From an uncultured Pelagibacteraceae bacterium (GTDB lineage: Bacteria > Pseudomonadota > Alphaproteobacteria > Pelagibacterales > Pelagibacteraceae): DNA of 64,000 nucleotides. The DNA lies in the NCBI GenBank assembly GCA_902571525.1, contig CACGCL010000003.1:50813-114812 (forward strand), given 5' to 3'. The notes beneath the pieces were generated by a model. The model saw only the letters and a list, made by a program, of their open reading frames with translations. It had not been told where the DNA came from and did not search any database. A program made the translations under genes and the position numbers. Shown piece after piece: positions 11,298 to 20,390 of the stretch; the stretch's first letter is position 1; every line of letters begins with the position of its first letter.

Positions 11298-11312
11298 TTA
11301 GAACAATTATAA
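11298..11312 (-). promoter_or_regulatory. Putative Irr/Fur-family operator, copy 2 (TTATAATTGTTCTAA on minus strand), upstream of katG
   Basis: Inverted copy of the same 15-mer, 17 bp from copy 1. Confidence 0.65.
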
Positions 11313-11325
11313 TGTAGAAAATGGA

Positions 11326-11745
11326 CTAAGATTTGTCGTCTTCGACTTTGACAAGAACTTCTACAGACTTAATTTTTTTTCCAGGAATCTTTGTGTTAAT
11401 CTTAACTGGCTCAACATCTGAATCGTCTATATCAATTAGATTTTTTTGGCTCTCATCATAAAAATGATGATGGTGCGACGTATTGGTATCAAAGTAACTT
11501 TGATCAGAATTAATTGGTATTTCTTTTAGGTAACCTTTTTTTTTGAATGAATGAACTGTGTTATAGACTGTTGCTAATGATATCTTATGATTTGATACCT
11601 TGCTTATTTTTTTAACAAGTTCATTAATTGTAAAATGAAATGTTTTATCTGTATTGAACAAAACTTCGCAAATTTTTACTCTTTGTTTTGTTGGTCTTAA
11701 TCCAGAACTTCTAAGTTTATCAATATATTGGCTATTATTTAACAT
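11326..11745 (-). CDS. irr: Fur-family transcriptional regulator, Irr-like
   Basis: LRSSGLRPTKQRVKI, ISLATVYNTVHSF, SYFDTNTSHHHHFYDE..LIDID, similar to Irr TYFDTN-THHHYYLE..LVDI. Confidence 0.8.
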   Translation of the reverse strand: MLNNSQYIDKLRSSGLRPTKQRVKICEVLFNTDKTFHFTINELVKKISKVSNHKISLATVYNTVHSFKKKGYLKEIPINSDQSYFDTNTSHHHHFYDESQKNLIDIDDSDVEPVKINTKIPGKKIKSVEVLVKVEDDKS

Positions 11746-11751
11746 TTTAAT

Positions 11752-11766
11752 TTATAATTATTCTAA
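11752..11766 (+). promoter_or_regulatory. Putative Irr/Fur-family operator, copy 3 (TTATAATTATTCTAA), in the irr-fabA divergent region
   Basis: Same 15-mer as copies 1 and 2, 6 bp upstream of the irr start codon. Confidence 0.65.
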
Positions 11767-11816
11767 ACTAAATCTATATTATATTATTGTTAAATCAAGT
11801 ATTAAGGATATCGGAA

Positions 11817-12317
11817 ATGAAAAAAAGCTCATACACTTACGATGAACTAATAAGTTGTGCTAACGGTGATCTGTTTGGGCCAGGTAATGCAAAATTGCCC
11901 TCACCACCAATGCTAATGTTTGATAGAATTACTGAAATTAATGAAAATAAAGGCGAATTTAGCAAGGGATTTATTGTTGCTGAATTAGATATAAAAGATA
12001 CTCTGTGGTTCTTTGATTGTCATTTCAAAAAAGATCCTGTGATGCCAGGATGTCTTGGATTAGACGCTATGTGGCAGTTAGTTGGGTTTTATTTAGGATG
12101 GTTAGGAAATCCTGGAAGAGGAAGAGCTTTAGGAGTTAATACAGTAAAGTTTACTGGTGAAGTTCTAAAAAATGTCAAAAAAGCTGTTTATGAGATTAAT
12201 ATGAAAAGGGTTCTTATAAAAGAGGGTACTTGTGTTGGATTAGCAAACGGTATTTTATTAGCAGATGGAAAAAAAATTTATTCCACTGAAAATCTGAAGG
12301 TAGGATTATTTAAATAA
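11817..12317 (+). CDS. fabA: 3-hydroxydecanoyl-ACP dehydratase/isomerase
   Basis: [33 protein letters not shown]; likely start [11 protein letters not shown] at 11817. Confidence 0.96.
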   Translation: MKKSSYTYDELISCANGDLFGPGNAKLPSPPMLMFDRITEINENKGEFSKGFIVAELDIKDTLWFFDCHFKKDPVMPGCLGLDAMWQLVGFYLGWLGNPGRGRALGVNTVKFTGEVLKNVKKAVYEINMKRVLIKEGTCVGLANGILLADGKKIYSTENLKVGLFK

Positions 12318-13528
12318 TGAAAAGAGTGGTAGTTACAGGAATAGGAGTTGTATCTTGTCTAGGAAATAATCAAGCAGAAGTGTATCAATCTCTTTTAAAT
12401 TCTAAATCCGGTATTACTTTTTCAGAGGAGTACAAAGAATATAATTTAAAAAGCCACGTTCATGGTAAACCAAAAATAAATCTTGAGGATCACGTGGATA
12501 GAAAATTCATAAGATTTATGGGACCAGGATCTGCTTATAACTACATTTCTATGGCAGAAGCAGTTAAAGACTCTGGCCTAGAAGAAAAAGATGTAAGTAA
12601 TAGTTCAACTGGTATGATCATGGGGTCAGGTGGTCCGTCTATTGAAAATGTTATTCTTGCAGCAGATAAGACGAGAGCAAAAAGTCCTAAACGAATGGGT
12701 CCTTTTATTGTTCCAAGAACAATGTCAAGTACAGCCTCAGCTACTTTAGCTGTTCCATTTAAAATCAAAGGTGTTAATTACACAATTAGTTCTGCATGTG
12801 CAACAAGTGGACATTGTATTGGAAATGCAATGGAATTAATCCAACTAGGTAAGCAAAAAATAATTTTTGCTGGTGGAAGTGATGAAGTTCATTTTGCAAT
12901 GACGGCAATGTTTGATGCGATGACTGCGCTATCTTCTAAATATAATGATACTCCAGAAAAAGCATCAAGACCTTATGATAAAACAAGGGATGGATTTGTC
13001 ATATCTGGTGGTGGTGGAGTTTTAGTTTTAGAGGAATATGAACATGCAAGAGCAAGAGGAGCAAAAATCTATGCAGAATTAACTGGTTATGGTGCAACGT
13101 CAGATGGTTACGATATGGTCGCTCCATCAGGTGAAGGTGCCGTAAGATGTATGCAAATGGCATTAAACACAGCAAAAAATAAAATTGATTATATAAATAC
13201 TCATGGAACATCTACTCCAGTTGGAGATATAACAGAATTAAAAGCAGTAGGAGAGGCATTTAAAGATTACAAACCAAAAATAAGCTCAACAAAATCATTA
13301 GCTGGCCATTCTCTGGGTGCAACATCGGTTCATGAAGCAGTCTATAGTTTAATAATGATGAAAAATAATTTCATAGCTTCATCTGCAAATATTCAGGATA
13401 TGGATGATGAAGCAAAAAATTATCCAATAATAACTAAAGTTGAAAAAGACGTTAACTTAAATTCTGTTATGTCAAATAGTTTTGGTTTTGGCGGAACTAA
13501 TGCCACTTTAGTATTTGAAAAGGTTTAA
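12317..13528 (+). CDS. fabB: 3-oxoacyl-ACP synthase I
   Basis: [55 protein letters not shown]. Confidence 0.96.
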   Translation: MKRVVVTGIGVVSCLGNNQAEVYQSLLNSKSGITFSEEYKEYNLKSHVHGKPKINLEDHVDRKFIRFMGPGSAYNYISMAEAVKDSGLEEKDVSNSSTGMIMGSGGPSIENVILAADKTRAKSPKRMGPFIVPRTMSSTASATLAVPFKIKGVNYTISSACATSGHCIGNAMELIQLGKQKIIFAGGSDEVHFAMTAMFDAMTALSSKYNDTPEKASRPYDKTRDGFVISGGGGVLVLEEYEHARARGAKIYAELTGYGATSDGYDMVAPSGEGAVRCMQMALNTAKNKIDYINTHGTSTPVGDITELKAVGEAFKDYKPKISSTKSLAGHSLGATSVHEAVYSLIMMKNNFIASSANIQDMDDEAKNYPIITKVEKDVNLNSVMSNSFGFGGTNATLVFEKV

Positions 13529-13530
13529 CA

Positions 13531-14316
13531 ATGAGTTTGATGAAAGGTAAAAAAGGATTGATCATGGGTGTTGCTAATGAAAGATCAATTGCTTGGGGTA
13601 TTTCTCAAAAACTTGCTGAGGCAGGGGCTGAACTTGCTTTTACATATTTAGGTGATGCATTAAAGAAAAGAGTTGTCCCTTTAGCAGAAAAATTGAATTC
13701 AAATGTTACTTTTAGCTGTGATGTTGAGAAAAAAGAGGAAGTAACGAAATTATTTGAAGATATAAAATCTAAATGGGGTGAAATAGATTTCGTAGTTCAT
13801 GCAATAGCATTTTCAGATAAATCTGAATTATCAGGTGAATACCTTAACACAACTAGAGAAAACTTTTTAAGAAGTATGTTGATTTCTTGTTTCTCATTTA
13901 CAGAAGTTGCAAAAGAAGCATCAAAAATCATGAAACAAGGTGGCAGTATGATTACGTTAAGTTATGAAGCTAACAAAGCTATTCCAAACTATAACGTGAT
14001 GGGAGTATGTAAAGCTGCGCTTGAAGCAAGTGTGAAATATCTTGCAAGAGACTTAGGTTCAAAAGGTATTAGAATTAATGCAATTAGCGCAGGACCCATT
14101 AAAACATTAGCGGCATCAGCAATTGGAGATGCAAAATTTTTATATAAATGGAATGCTGATCATTCTTTTTTAAAAAGAAATGTTGATAATCTTGATGTAG
14201 GAAATTCTGCTTTATATCTATTAAGCGATATGGCTGGTGGTGTTACTGGTGAAATTCATTATGTTGATGCTGGATATAATAAAGTTGGTATGCCAGATCC
14301 AAAAAATATTTCCTAA
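13531..14316 (+). CDS. fabI: Enoyl-ACP reductase (NADH)
   Basis: MGVANERSIAWGISQKLAEAGAELAFTYLGD, YNVMGVCKAALEASVKYLA, INAISAGPIKTLAA. Confidence 0.96.
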   Translation: MSLMKGKKGLIMGVANERSIAWGISQKLAEAGAELAFTYLGDALKKRVVPLAEKLNSNVTFSCDVEKKEEVTKLFEDIKSKWGEIDFVVHAIAFSDKSELSGEYLNTTRENFLRSMLISCFSFTEVAKEASKIMKQGGSMITLSYEANKAIPNYNVMGVCKAALEASVKYLARDLGSKGIRINAISAGPIKTLAASAIGDAKFLYKWNADHSFLKRNVDNLDVGNSALYLLSDMAGGVTGEIHYVDAGYNKVGMPDPKNIS

Positions 14317-14379
14317 TTTTAATTATCAGCGTCATAATAGTTATTTAAATATTTATCAAAAATTATATACGTATTTATA

Positions 14380-14970
14380 ATGTTCGAATTACCTAAATTA
14401 GATTACACAAAATCAGCGCTTGCTCCAATAATGTCAGAGGAAACCCTTGATCTTCATCATGGAAAACATCATCAAACTTATATAACAAATCTTAATAATT
14501 TTATAAAAGATACAGAAATGTCTAAAATGTCATTAGAGGAAATTATTGTTAGTTCTTCTAAAGATAAATCCAAGGCAGGTATTTTTAATAATGCAAGCCA
14601 ACATTGGAACCACATAATGTTCTGGAAATGTATGAAGCCAAATGGTGGTGGTGCTATGCCTGAAAAATTAAAAAAAAGAATTGAATCAGATTTTGGAAGC
14701 GCAGATGAATTCAAAAAACAGTTTATACAAGCAGGAATTACTCAATTTGGTTCTGGATGGTGTTGGTTATCAATCAACAACGGTAAGTTAGTAGTTAGCA
14801 AAACTCCCAATGCTGAAAATACTTTAATTCAAAATATGAAACCTATTTTAGGTTGTGATGTATGGGAACATTCATATTACGTAGATTATAAAAATAGAAG
14901 ACCTGAATATTTAGAAAATTTCTACGAAAAACTAATTAATTGGGAATTTGTTGAGTCTCAACTAGATTAA
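14380..14970 (+). CDS. sodB: Superoxide dismutase (Fe/Mn)
   Basis: LDLHHGKHHQTYITNLN, FNNASQHWNHIMFW, GCDVWEHSYYVDYKNRRPEYLENF. Confidence 0.96.
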   Translation: MFELPKLDYTKSALAPIMSEETLDLHHGKHHQTYITNLNNFIKDTEMSKMSLEEIIVSSSKDKSKAGIFNNASQHWNHIMFWKCMKPNGGGAMPEKLKKRIESDFGSADEFKKQFIQAGITQFGSGWCWLSINNGKLVVSKTPNAENTLIQNMKPILGCDVWEHSYYVDYKNRRPEYLENFYEKLINWEFVESQLD

Positions 14971-14972
14971 AA

Positions 14973-15005
14973 GGGGCGTTCTGTTGACAGGTGCCCCCAT
15001 ACCCC
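14973..15005. repeat. GC-rich hairpin repeat element, copy 1: GGGGCGTTCTGTTGACAGGTGCCCCCATACCCC
   Basis: Near-identical to 48179-48210; GGGGC/GCCCC stem; begins 2 nt after sodB stop and ends 8 nt before the stop of the minus-strand ORF. Confidence 0.75.
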
Positions 15006-15013
15006 AATCTTAG

Positions 15014-15205
15014 TTAAATGTTTTTAGGCTCTTTCTTTAAATGCCCAACAACTTTTCCAGAGTTTTTTCCAGATTTAATAACGTATCCGCTTGTGCCATT
15101 GCCATTAGCTTCAACAGATTTTAAATTTCGGAACATTAATTGATTTAGCCTAGCGATCTTTGAGCCTCGGCTAAACAAATTAAGAACTCTGTGCATTCTT
15201 TTCAT
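15014..15205 (-). CDS. Small basic hypothetical protein (63 aa)
   Basis: AAGGAG ribosome-binding site before ATG at 15205; MKRMHRVLNLFSRGSKIARLNQLMFRNLKSVEANGNGTSGYVIKSGKNSGKVVGHLKKEPKNI; bounded by structured elements. Confidence 0.55.
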   Translation of the reverse strand: MKRMHRVLNLFSRGSKIARLNQLMFRNLKSVEANGNGTSGYVIKSGKNSGKVVGHLKKEPKNI

Positions 15206-15235
15206 ACACACTCCTTGTTAGTTTTTCCAAAACTC

Positions 15236-15293
15236 GCTTTTAACCGATGCGATATCGGTCTCTTTATCACCATGAGATATGGTTATTAAAAGC
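15236..15293 (-). ncRNA. Putative structured 5' leader (three-way junction) upstream of the small ORF
   Basis: P1 GCTTTTA/TAAAAGC (15236-15242/15287-15293) encloses ACCGAT-gcgat-ATCGGT (15243-15259) and ACCAT-gagat-ATGGT (15269-15283). Confidence 0.5.
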
Positions 15294-15355
15294 TTACATT
15301 TTTAAAAAGTTATTGCAACTACTTAAGGAATATCAAACGCAAAATGAACAGAGAT

Positions 15356-15508
15356 TTAAATGAAGTTAAAAGCGCTAAAACCAATTGAAAATATAACTGC
15401 CAACCATATAAGACCTTTTATAAAGAAGAATGCAAAGCCTCCAATAGCTAAAAATTTACCATATTTATTCTTTGATAAAATATTTTTAAATTTTGATAAA
15501 GAAAACAT
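15356..15508 (-). CDS. Small single-TM hypothetical protein (50 aa), not in the ORF track
   Basis: Manual translation: MFSLSKFKNILSKNKYGKFLAIGGFAFFFIKGLIWLAVIFSIGFSAFNFI*; starts 4 bp after pnp stop. Confidence 0.6.
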   Translation of the reverse strand: MFSLSKFKNILSKNKYGKFLAIGGFAFFFIKGLIWLAVIFSIGFSAFNFI

Positions 15509-15511
15509 TAA

Positions 15512-17584
15512 TTAGACAGCTGCTTGTTTAATAGATAGTTTTACTTTACCTCTATCAAAACCTATGACTTTTACTTTTACTTCGTCGCCTTCTTTTACTA
15601 CATCAGTTACTTTTGCAACTCTTTTATCAGCTAATTCAGATATATGAACTAGCCCGTCTTGTTTGCCTAAAAAGTTTACAAACGCTCCGAACTCCATAAT
15701 TTTCATAACTTTTCCATTATATATTTTGTTAAGTTCAGCTTTAGCAGTTAAATCTTTAATCATTTGCATTGCTTTATTTCTAGAGTCTTCATCTGGTGCT
15801 GCTACTGTAACCACTCCTTCATCATTAACATCAACTTTTGCTCCTGATTTTTCAACTATCTCTCTAATTGTAGCTCCACCTTTCCCAATTACCGTTGCAA
15901 TATCTTTTTTATCTACAGTTATTTTTTCCATTTTAGGGGTATGCTTACCTACGCCATCTCTTGACTTATCGATTGCCTTATTCATCTCATTTAAAATATG
16001 CACTCTCCCATCTTTAGCTTGATTTAAGGCTTGTTCCATAATTTCAAAAGTGATACCCGTGATTTTAATATCCATTTGTAATGAGGTAATTCCATCTTTA
16101 GTTCCTGCAACTTTAAAATCCATATCACCTAGATGATCTTCATCACCTAAGATATCTGAAAGGACACTAAAATCCTCTCCTTCTTTAATTAAACCCATAG
16201 CTATTCCAGCAACCGGTTCTTTGATAGGTACACCTGCATCCATAAGCGCTAAAGATGAACCACAAACGGTTGCCATTGATGAAGAGCCATTGGACTCTGT
16301 AATTTCTGAGACTATTCTAAATGTATATGGAAAACTTTCTTTTGTTGGCAAAGACGAATTTATTGCTCTCCATGCTAATTTACCATGACCTATCTCCCTT
16401 CTTCCAGTACCTATCCTGCCAGTTTCTCCAACAGAAAAAGGTGGAAAATTATAGTGAAGCATAAATCTCTCACGTTGTAATCCTTCTAAACTTTCAATTC
16501 TTTGTTCATCATCAGAAGTTCCAAGAGTGGTGGTAACAATCGCTTGTGTTTCTCCTCGAGTAAATAAAGCTGATCCATGAACTCTTGGTAATATTCCTAC
16601 CTCGCACTTTATTTGTCTAACATCCGAAAGACCTCTACCATCAATACGATTTTTATTTTTTAATATGTCAGTTCTAACAATTCCTTTTTCAAGGTTTTTT
16701 AATTCATGCATAACATCTAATTCAGAGTATTTTTCATCCTCCTCATATAATTTTTTAGCTTTTTCAGTTACTTCAGAAATTAAATTTGATCTTTCTTTTT
16801 TATCTTTGATAGAAAACGCTTTTTTTAAGTCTTTGGTAAATTCACTATCTAATTTTTTCTTAACTTCGGATAAATCTCTTTTATCAACGACCCAATCAGC
16901 TTTTTTACATTCTTTTGCAAGCTCCTCAATCATTTTTATAATTGGGACAAAACCTTCATGGCCAAATTTCACTGCATCTAGCATTTGTTGTTCTGTTAAA
17001 CCTTTTGCTTCAGATTCTACCATTAAGACAGCATCTTTAGTTCCTGCTACAACTAGATCCAATTTTGAATTTTCTAATTCTTTTTTAGATGGATTTAAAA
17101 CATATTTTTCACCTATAAAGCCTACTCTTGAAGCGCCAACTGGTCCCATAAATGGCATCCCAGATATTGCTAAAGCTGCTGAAGATGCAATAATTGATAA
17201 AATATCAGCCTCATTTTCCTTATCATAAGAAATAACGGTAGGTAATAATTGAACTTCATTTCTAAATTCATCTGGAAATAAAGGTCTAATAGGCCTATCA
17301 ATCAACCTTGATATAAGTGTTTCACTTTCAGTTGGTCTTGCTTCTCTTTTAAAATAACCTCCAGGAATTTTTCCTGCAGCGTAATATTTTTCTTGATAAT
17401 TAACTGAAAGTGGAAAGTAATCTATATCGGGGTTAACTTTTTTTGCACCAACTACTGTTGCTAAAACAACTGTTTCTCCACAAGTAGCTATTATAGCACC
17501 ATCGGCCTGTCTAGCAATTTTACCTGTTTCTAAAATAATTTTCTTACTATTTACTTCTATTTCTTTTTTAAAAATTTTGAACAT
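15512..17584 (-). CDS. pnp: Polyribonucleotide nucleotidyltransferase
   Basis: PNPase core, KH ([12 protein letters not shown]) and S1 domains. Confidence 0.97.
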   Translation of the reverse strand: MFKIFKKEIEVNSKKIILETGKIARQADGAIIATCGETVVLATVVGAKKVNPDIDYFPLSVNYQEKYYAAGKIPGGYFKREARPTESETLISRLIDRPIRPLFPDEFRNEVQLLPTVISYDKENEADILSIIASSAALAISGMPFMGPVGASRVGFIGEKYVLNPSKKELENSKLDLVVAGTKDAVLMVESEAKGLTEQQMLDAVKFGHEGFVPIIKMIEELAKECKKADWVVDKRDLSEVKKKLDSEFTKDLKKAFSIKDKKERSNLISEVTEKAKKLYEEDEKYSELDVMHELKNLEKGIVRTDILKNKNRIDGRGLSDVRQIKCEVGILPRVHGSALFTRGETQAIVTTTLGTSDDEQRIESLEGLQRERFMLHYNFPPFSVGETGRIGTGRREIGHGKLAWRAINSSLPTKESFPYTFRIVSEITESNGSSSMATVCGSSLALMDAGVPIKEPVAGIAMGLIKEGEDFSVLSDILGDEDHLGDMDFKVAGTKDGITSLQMDIKITGITFEIMEQALNQAKDGRVHILNEMNKAIDKSRDGVGKHTPKMEKITVDKKDIATVIGKGGATIREIVEKSGAKVDVNDEGVVTVAAPDEDSRNKAMQMIKDLTAKAELNKIYNGKVMKIMEFGAFVNFLGKQDGLVHISELADKRVAKVTDVVKEGDEVKVKVIGFDRGKVKLSIKQAAV

Positions 17585-17833
17585 TTATTTCCTTAAATTT
17601 AGTTTTGTTAATATATTTTTATACGAGTCAATTTTATTTTTCTTAAGATAGTCTAAAAGTTTTTTTCTTTTATTAACTGCTCTTAATAATCCAACAGATG
17701 AATGTTTATCTTTTTTAAATTGCTTTACATGTTTAGATAACATTTCAATTTTATCTGTTAAAAGAGCTATTTGAACCTCCGAAGAACCAGTGTCTTTTTC
17801 ATGTAAGCTTACTTCTGAAATATTTTTTTTCAT
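17585..17833 (-). CDS. rpsO: 30S ribosomal protein S15
   Basis: DTGSSEVQIALLTDKIEMLSKHVKQFKKDKHSSVGLLRAVNKRKKLLDYLKK. Confidence 0.97.
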   Translation of the reverse strand: MKKNISEVSLHEKDTGSSEVQIALLTDKIEMLSKHVKQFKKDKHSSVGLLRAVNKRKKLLDYLKKNKIDSYKNILTKLNLRK

Positions 17834-17840
17834 AATTTTC

Positions 17841-18206
17841 CTATTTATTAGCTTGTTTAATTAAATTTTCAATTTTTTCTGCGTAATCAAAAGACTCATC
17901 TTTTACAAAAAATAGTTTTGGTAAAAATTTCATTATAATTTTTTTTGATAAAACTTTTCTTACTATGAAAGAAAATTCCTTTAATTTTGACACGGTTTCT
18001 ATTGAGTTTTTACCACCCAAAGGCATTACAAAAACTTTAGCAGTTTTTAGATCAGGACTCATCCTAACTTCTGTTACTGTTATCTCCTTTGTGTTAATAT
18101 TTGGTATTTTTGCTTCATCTTTTAAAAATATCATACTTAATGATTGCTTTATCATTTCTCCAACTCTTAACTGTCTTTGACTAATTGGTTTTCCTGCGTT
18201 TGCCAT
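17841..18206 (-). CDS. rbfA: Ribosome-binding factor A
   Basis: SQRQLRVGEMIKQSLS...EVRMSPDLKTAKVFVMP. Confidence 0.93.
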   Translation of the reverse strand: MANAGKPISQRQLRVGEMIKQSLSMIFLKDEAKIPNINTKEITVTEVRMSPDLKTAKVFVMPLGGKNSIETVSKLKEFSFIVRKVLSKKIIMKFLPKLFFVKDESFDYAEKIENLIKQANK

Positions 18207-18208
18207 AG

Positions 18209-20380
18209 TTATATGACTCTCTCTGTTGTTTTAGAACTATAGGCCTCTATAATGTCTTTTTTTTGAAAGTCACCAAAATCTTTGAAAGATATACCACATT
18301 CTAAGCCAGCTGATACTTGTTTAGCCTGGTCTTTTTCCCTAAATATTGTGCTTATTTTTCCACTATAAACTATTGTTCCATCTCTGATTATCCTTGCTAA
18401 TGCATCCTGAGTAATTTCACCATCGATTACTTTTGACCCAGCAACTTTACCCACTTTTGATACTTTAAAAATTTCTAATATTTCAGCTGAACCAATTACT
18501 TTTTCTTCGACATTTGGCGTAAGTAATCCAGACATCTGGTTTTTTACGAAATCAATTAATTCATAAATTATATTAAATGATGAAATTTTGACATGATTGT
18601 GCTCTGCAATTTTTTTAGCTTCTTTGCTAGGTTTTACATTGAAAGCTATCAAAATTGCATTAGATGCTTTAGCCAAATTTACATCTGTCTCTGTAACCAT
18701 TCCTACATCGGACAAAATTATTTTAACTTTTACTTCGTCATGTTTTATTAAATTAATTGCATTTTTAATAGCCTCAGACGAGCCATGCACATCTGATTTT
18801 ACTATTACGTTTAAATCTTCTGACTTATTATCCTTAAATGCCGATTCTTGAGTAAACATGGTCAGTGGATTTTTAGATGTTTTAGTTTCTTCAATTCTTG
18901 CCCCGGACAAAGACTTGGCTTCTTTTTCTGAGTCTAAAACTAGAAAATCATCTCCTGATTTTGCAGCACCATTAATTCCTAATACTTCAACAGGAGTAGA
19001 TGGCAATGCCTCATTAATTTGTTTACCAGTATCATCAATAATTGCTCTTACTTTTCCCCATTTCGTACCACACACAAAATAATCTCCTTTTTTGAGGTTT
19101 CCTGTTGTAACTATGATATTTGCGATTGGACCTCTGCCCACATCAATTTTTGATTCTAAAACAACACCATTAGAGTTGGAATTAAAATCACATTTTAAAT
19201 CTAGCATTTCTGCTTGAAGCAAAATTAATTCAAGTAACTTATCAATATTTTTTTTTGTTTTTGTCGAAATTTCAACCATTATTGTTTCACCAGATAAATC
19301 CTCTGAAATCAATTCATGTTCTAAGAGTTGATTTTTTATTTTCTGTGGGTCAGCATCAGGTAAGTCACATTTATTAATTGCTACAACGATTGGTACCTTT
19401 GCTGCTTTTGCATGTTTTATCGACTCAACAGTTTGTGGCATTACCCCGTCATTTGCAGCAACCACTAATACAACTATATCTGTAAGTTTTGAACCTCTTG
19501 CTCTCATTTCAGTAAATGCAGCATGACCAGGGGTATCTATGAATGTAATTTTTTGATTATTTTTCTCAATTTGATATGCTCCAATATGCTGTGTAATGCC
19601 GCCAAATTCACCTGATACAATATTTGTACTTCTAATTACATCCAAAACTGAAGTTTTACCATGATCAACATGCCCCATAACAGTAATGATTGGTGGACGA
19701 TTTTTAAGATTTTCAGATTTAGTTTCTTTAATATTTTTTATTATTTCGTCTGCCTTTTTTTCCCTAATAGGATTGTGACCAAATTCTTTAACTAAGTATT
19801 CTGCAGTATCAGAGTCAATTGTATGATTAATCGTGACAGAAACACCCATACCCATTAGATGTTTGATTATATTTGAGGATTGCTCAGCCATTCTATTGGC
19901 AAGATCTCTGATTGTAATAAATTCAGGAATATTAATATTTCTTTTGAAATTAGTACTTTGTTCATTGCTAATTTGATTTTTCGATATCCTTAATTCTTTT
20001 TCCCTAGCTCTCTTAATTGATGCAAGGCTTCTAGATTTAAACTCTAAATCTTCACTCAAAGCTCTTGAAACTGTAAGCTTTGCCTCTCTTTTTTTTGTGC
20101 TAAATTTTGACTTATTTTCTTTATCTTTTTGATTATTTTCACCTCTAATTCCTTTCATCGCTTTTTGCTCAGCTAACTTTCTTCTCTCGTAGTCACTTAG
20201 TTTTGAAGTTAGTTGTTTTGGTTTAAAATTTTTTTTAAAATTACTTGAAACTTTATTGAAAGGTTTTGAAAACTTCTTATCGTTAAATGAAGGGGGTTTT
20301 TTACCAACAAAATTTTGTTGAGGGACAAATGTTTTTTTTGGTCTTCCTGTTATTGTAAGTTTTTTTTTTTGTTTTTCCAT
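18209..20380 (-). CDS. infB: Translation initiation factor IF-2
   Basis: [39 protein letters not shown]. Confidence 0.97.
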   Translation of the reverse strand: MEKQKKKLTITGRPKKTFVPQQNFVGKKPPSFNDKKFSKPFNKVSSNFKKNFKPKQLTSKLSDYERRKLAEQKAMKGIRGENNQKDKENKSKFSTKKREAKLTVSRALSEDLEFKSRSLASIKRAREKELRISKNQISNEQSTNFKRNINIPEFITIRDLANRMAEQSSNIIKHLMGMGVSVTINHTIDSDTAEYLVKEFGHNPIREKKADEIIKNIKETKSENLKNRPPIITVMGHVDHGKTSVLDVIRSTNIVSGEFGGITQHIGAYQIEKNNQKITFIDTPGHAAFTEMRARGSKLTDIVVLVVAANDGVMPQTVESIKHAKAAKVPIVVAINKCDLPDADPQKIKNQLLEHELISEDLSGETIMVEISTKTKKNIDKLLELILLQAEMLDLKCDFNSNSNGVVLESKIDVGRGPIANIIVTTGNLKKGDYFVCGTKWGKVRAIIDDTGKQINEALPSTPVEVLGINGAAKSGDDFLVLDSEKEAKSLSGARIEETKTSKNPLTMFTQESAFKDNKSEDLNVIVKSDVHGSSEAIKNAINLIKHDEVKVKIILSDVGMVTETDVNLAKASNAILIAFNVKPSKEAKKIAEHNHVKISSFNIIYELIDFVKNQMSGLLTPNVEEKVIGSAEILEIFKVSKVGKVAGSKVIDGEITQDALARIIRDGTIVYSGKISTIFREKDQAKQVSAGLECGISFKDFGDFQKKDIIEAYSSKTTERVI

Positions 20381-20390
20381 TTTCCATTAA

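Noticed and set aside
15236-15293. Hammerhead ribozyme or purine riboswitch as identity of the three-way junction
   Set aside because: No CUGAUGA/GAAA core and no purine-riboswitch junction sequences on either strand; kept only as an unknown structured leader.
15663-17228. Plus-strand ORFs (119 aa and 187 aa) inside pnp
   Set aside because: Low-complexity Ser/Phe/Ile-rich antisense translations of conserved pnp codons; typical shadow ORFs.
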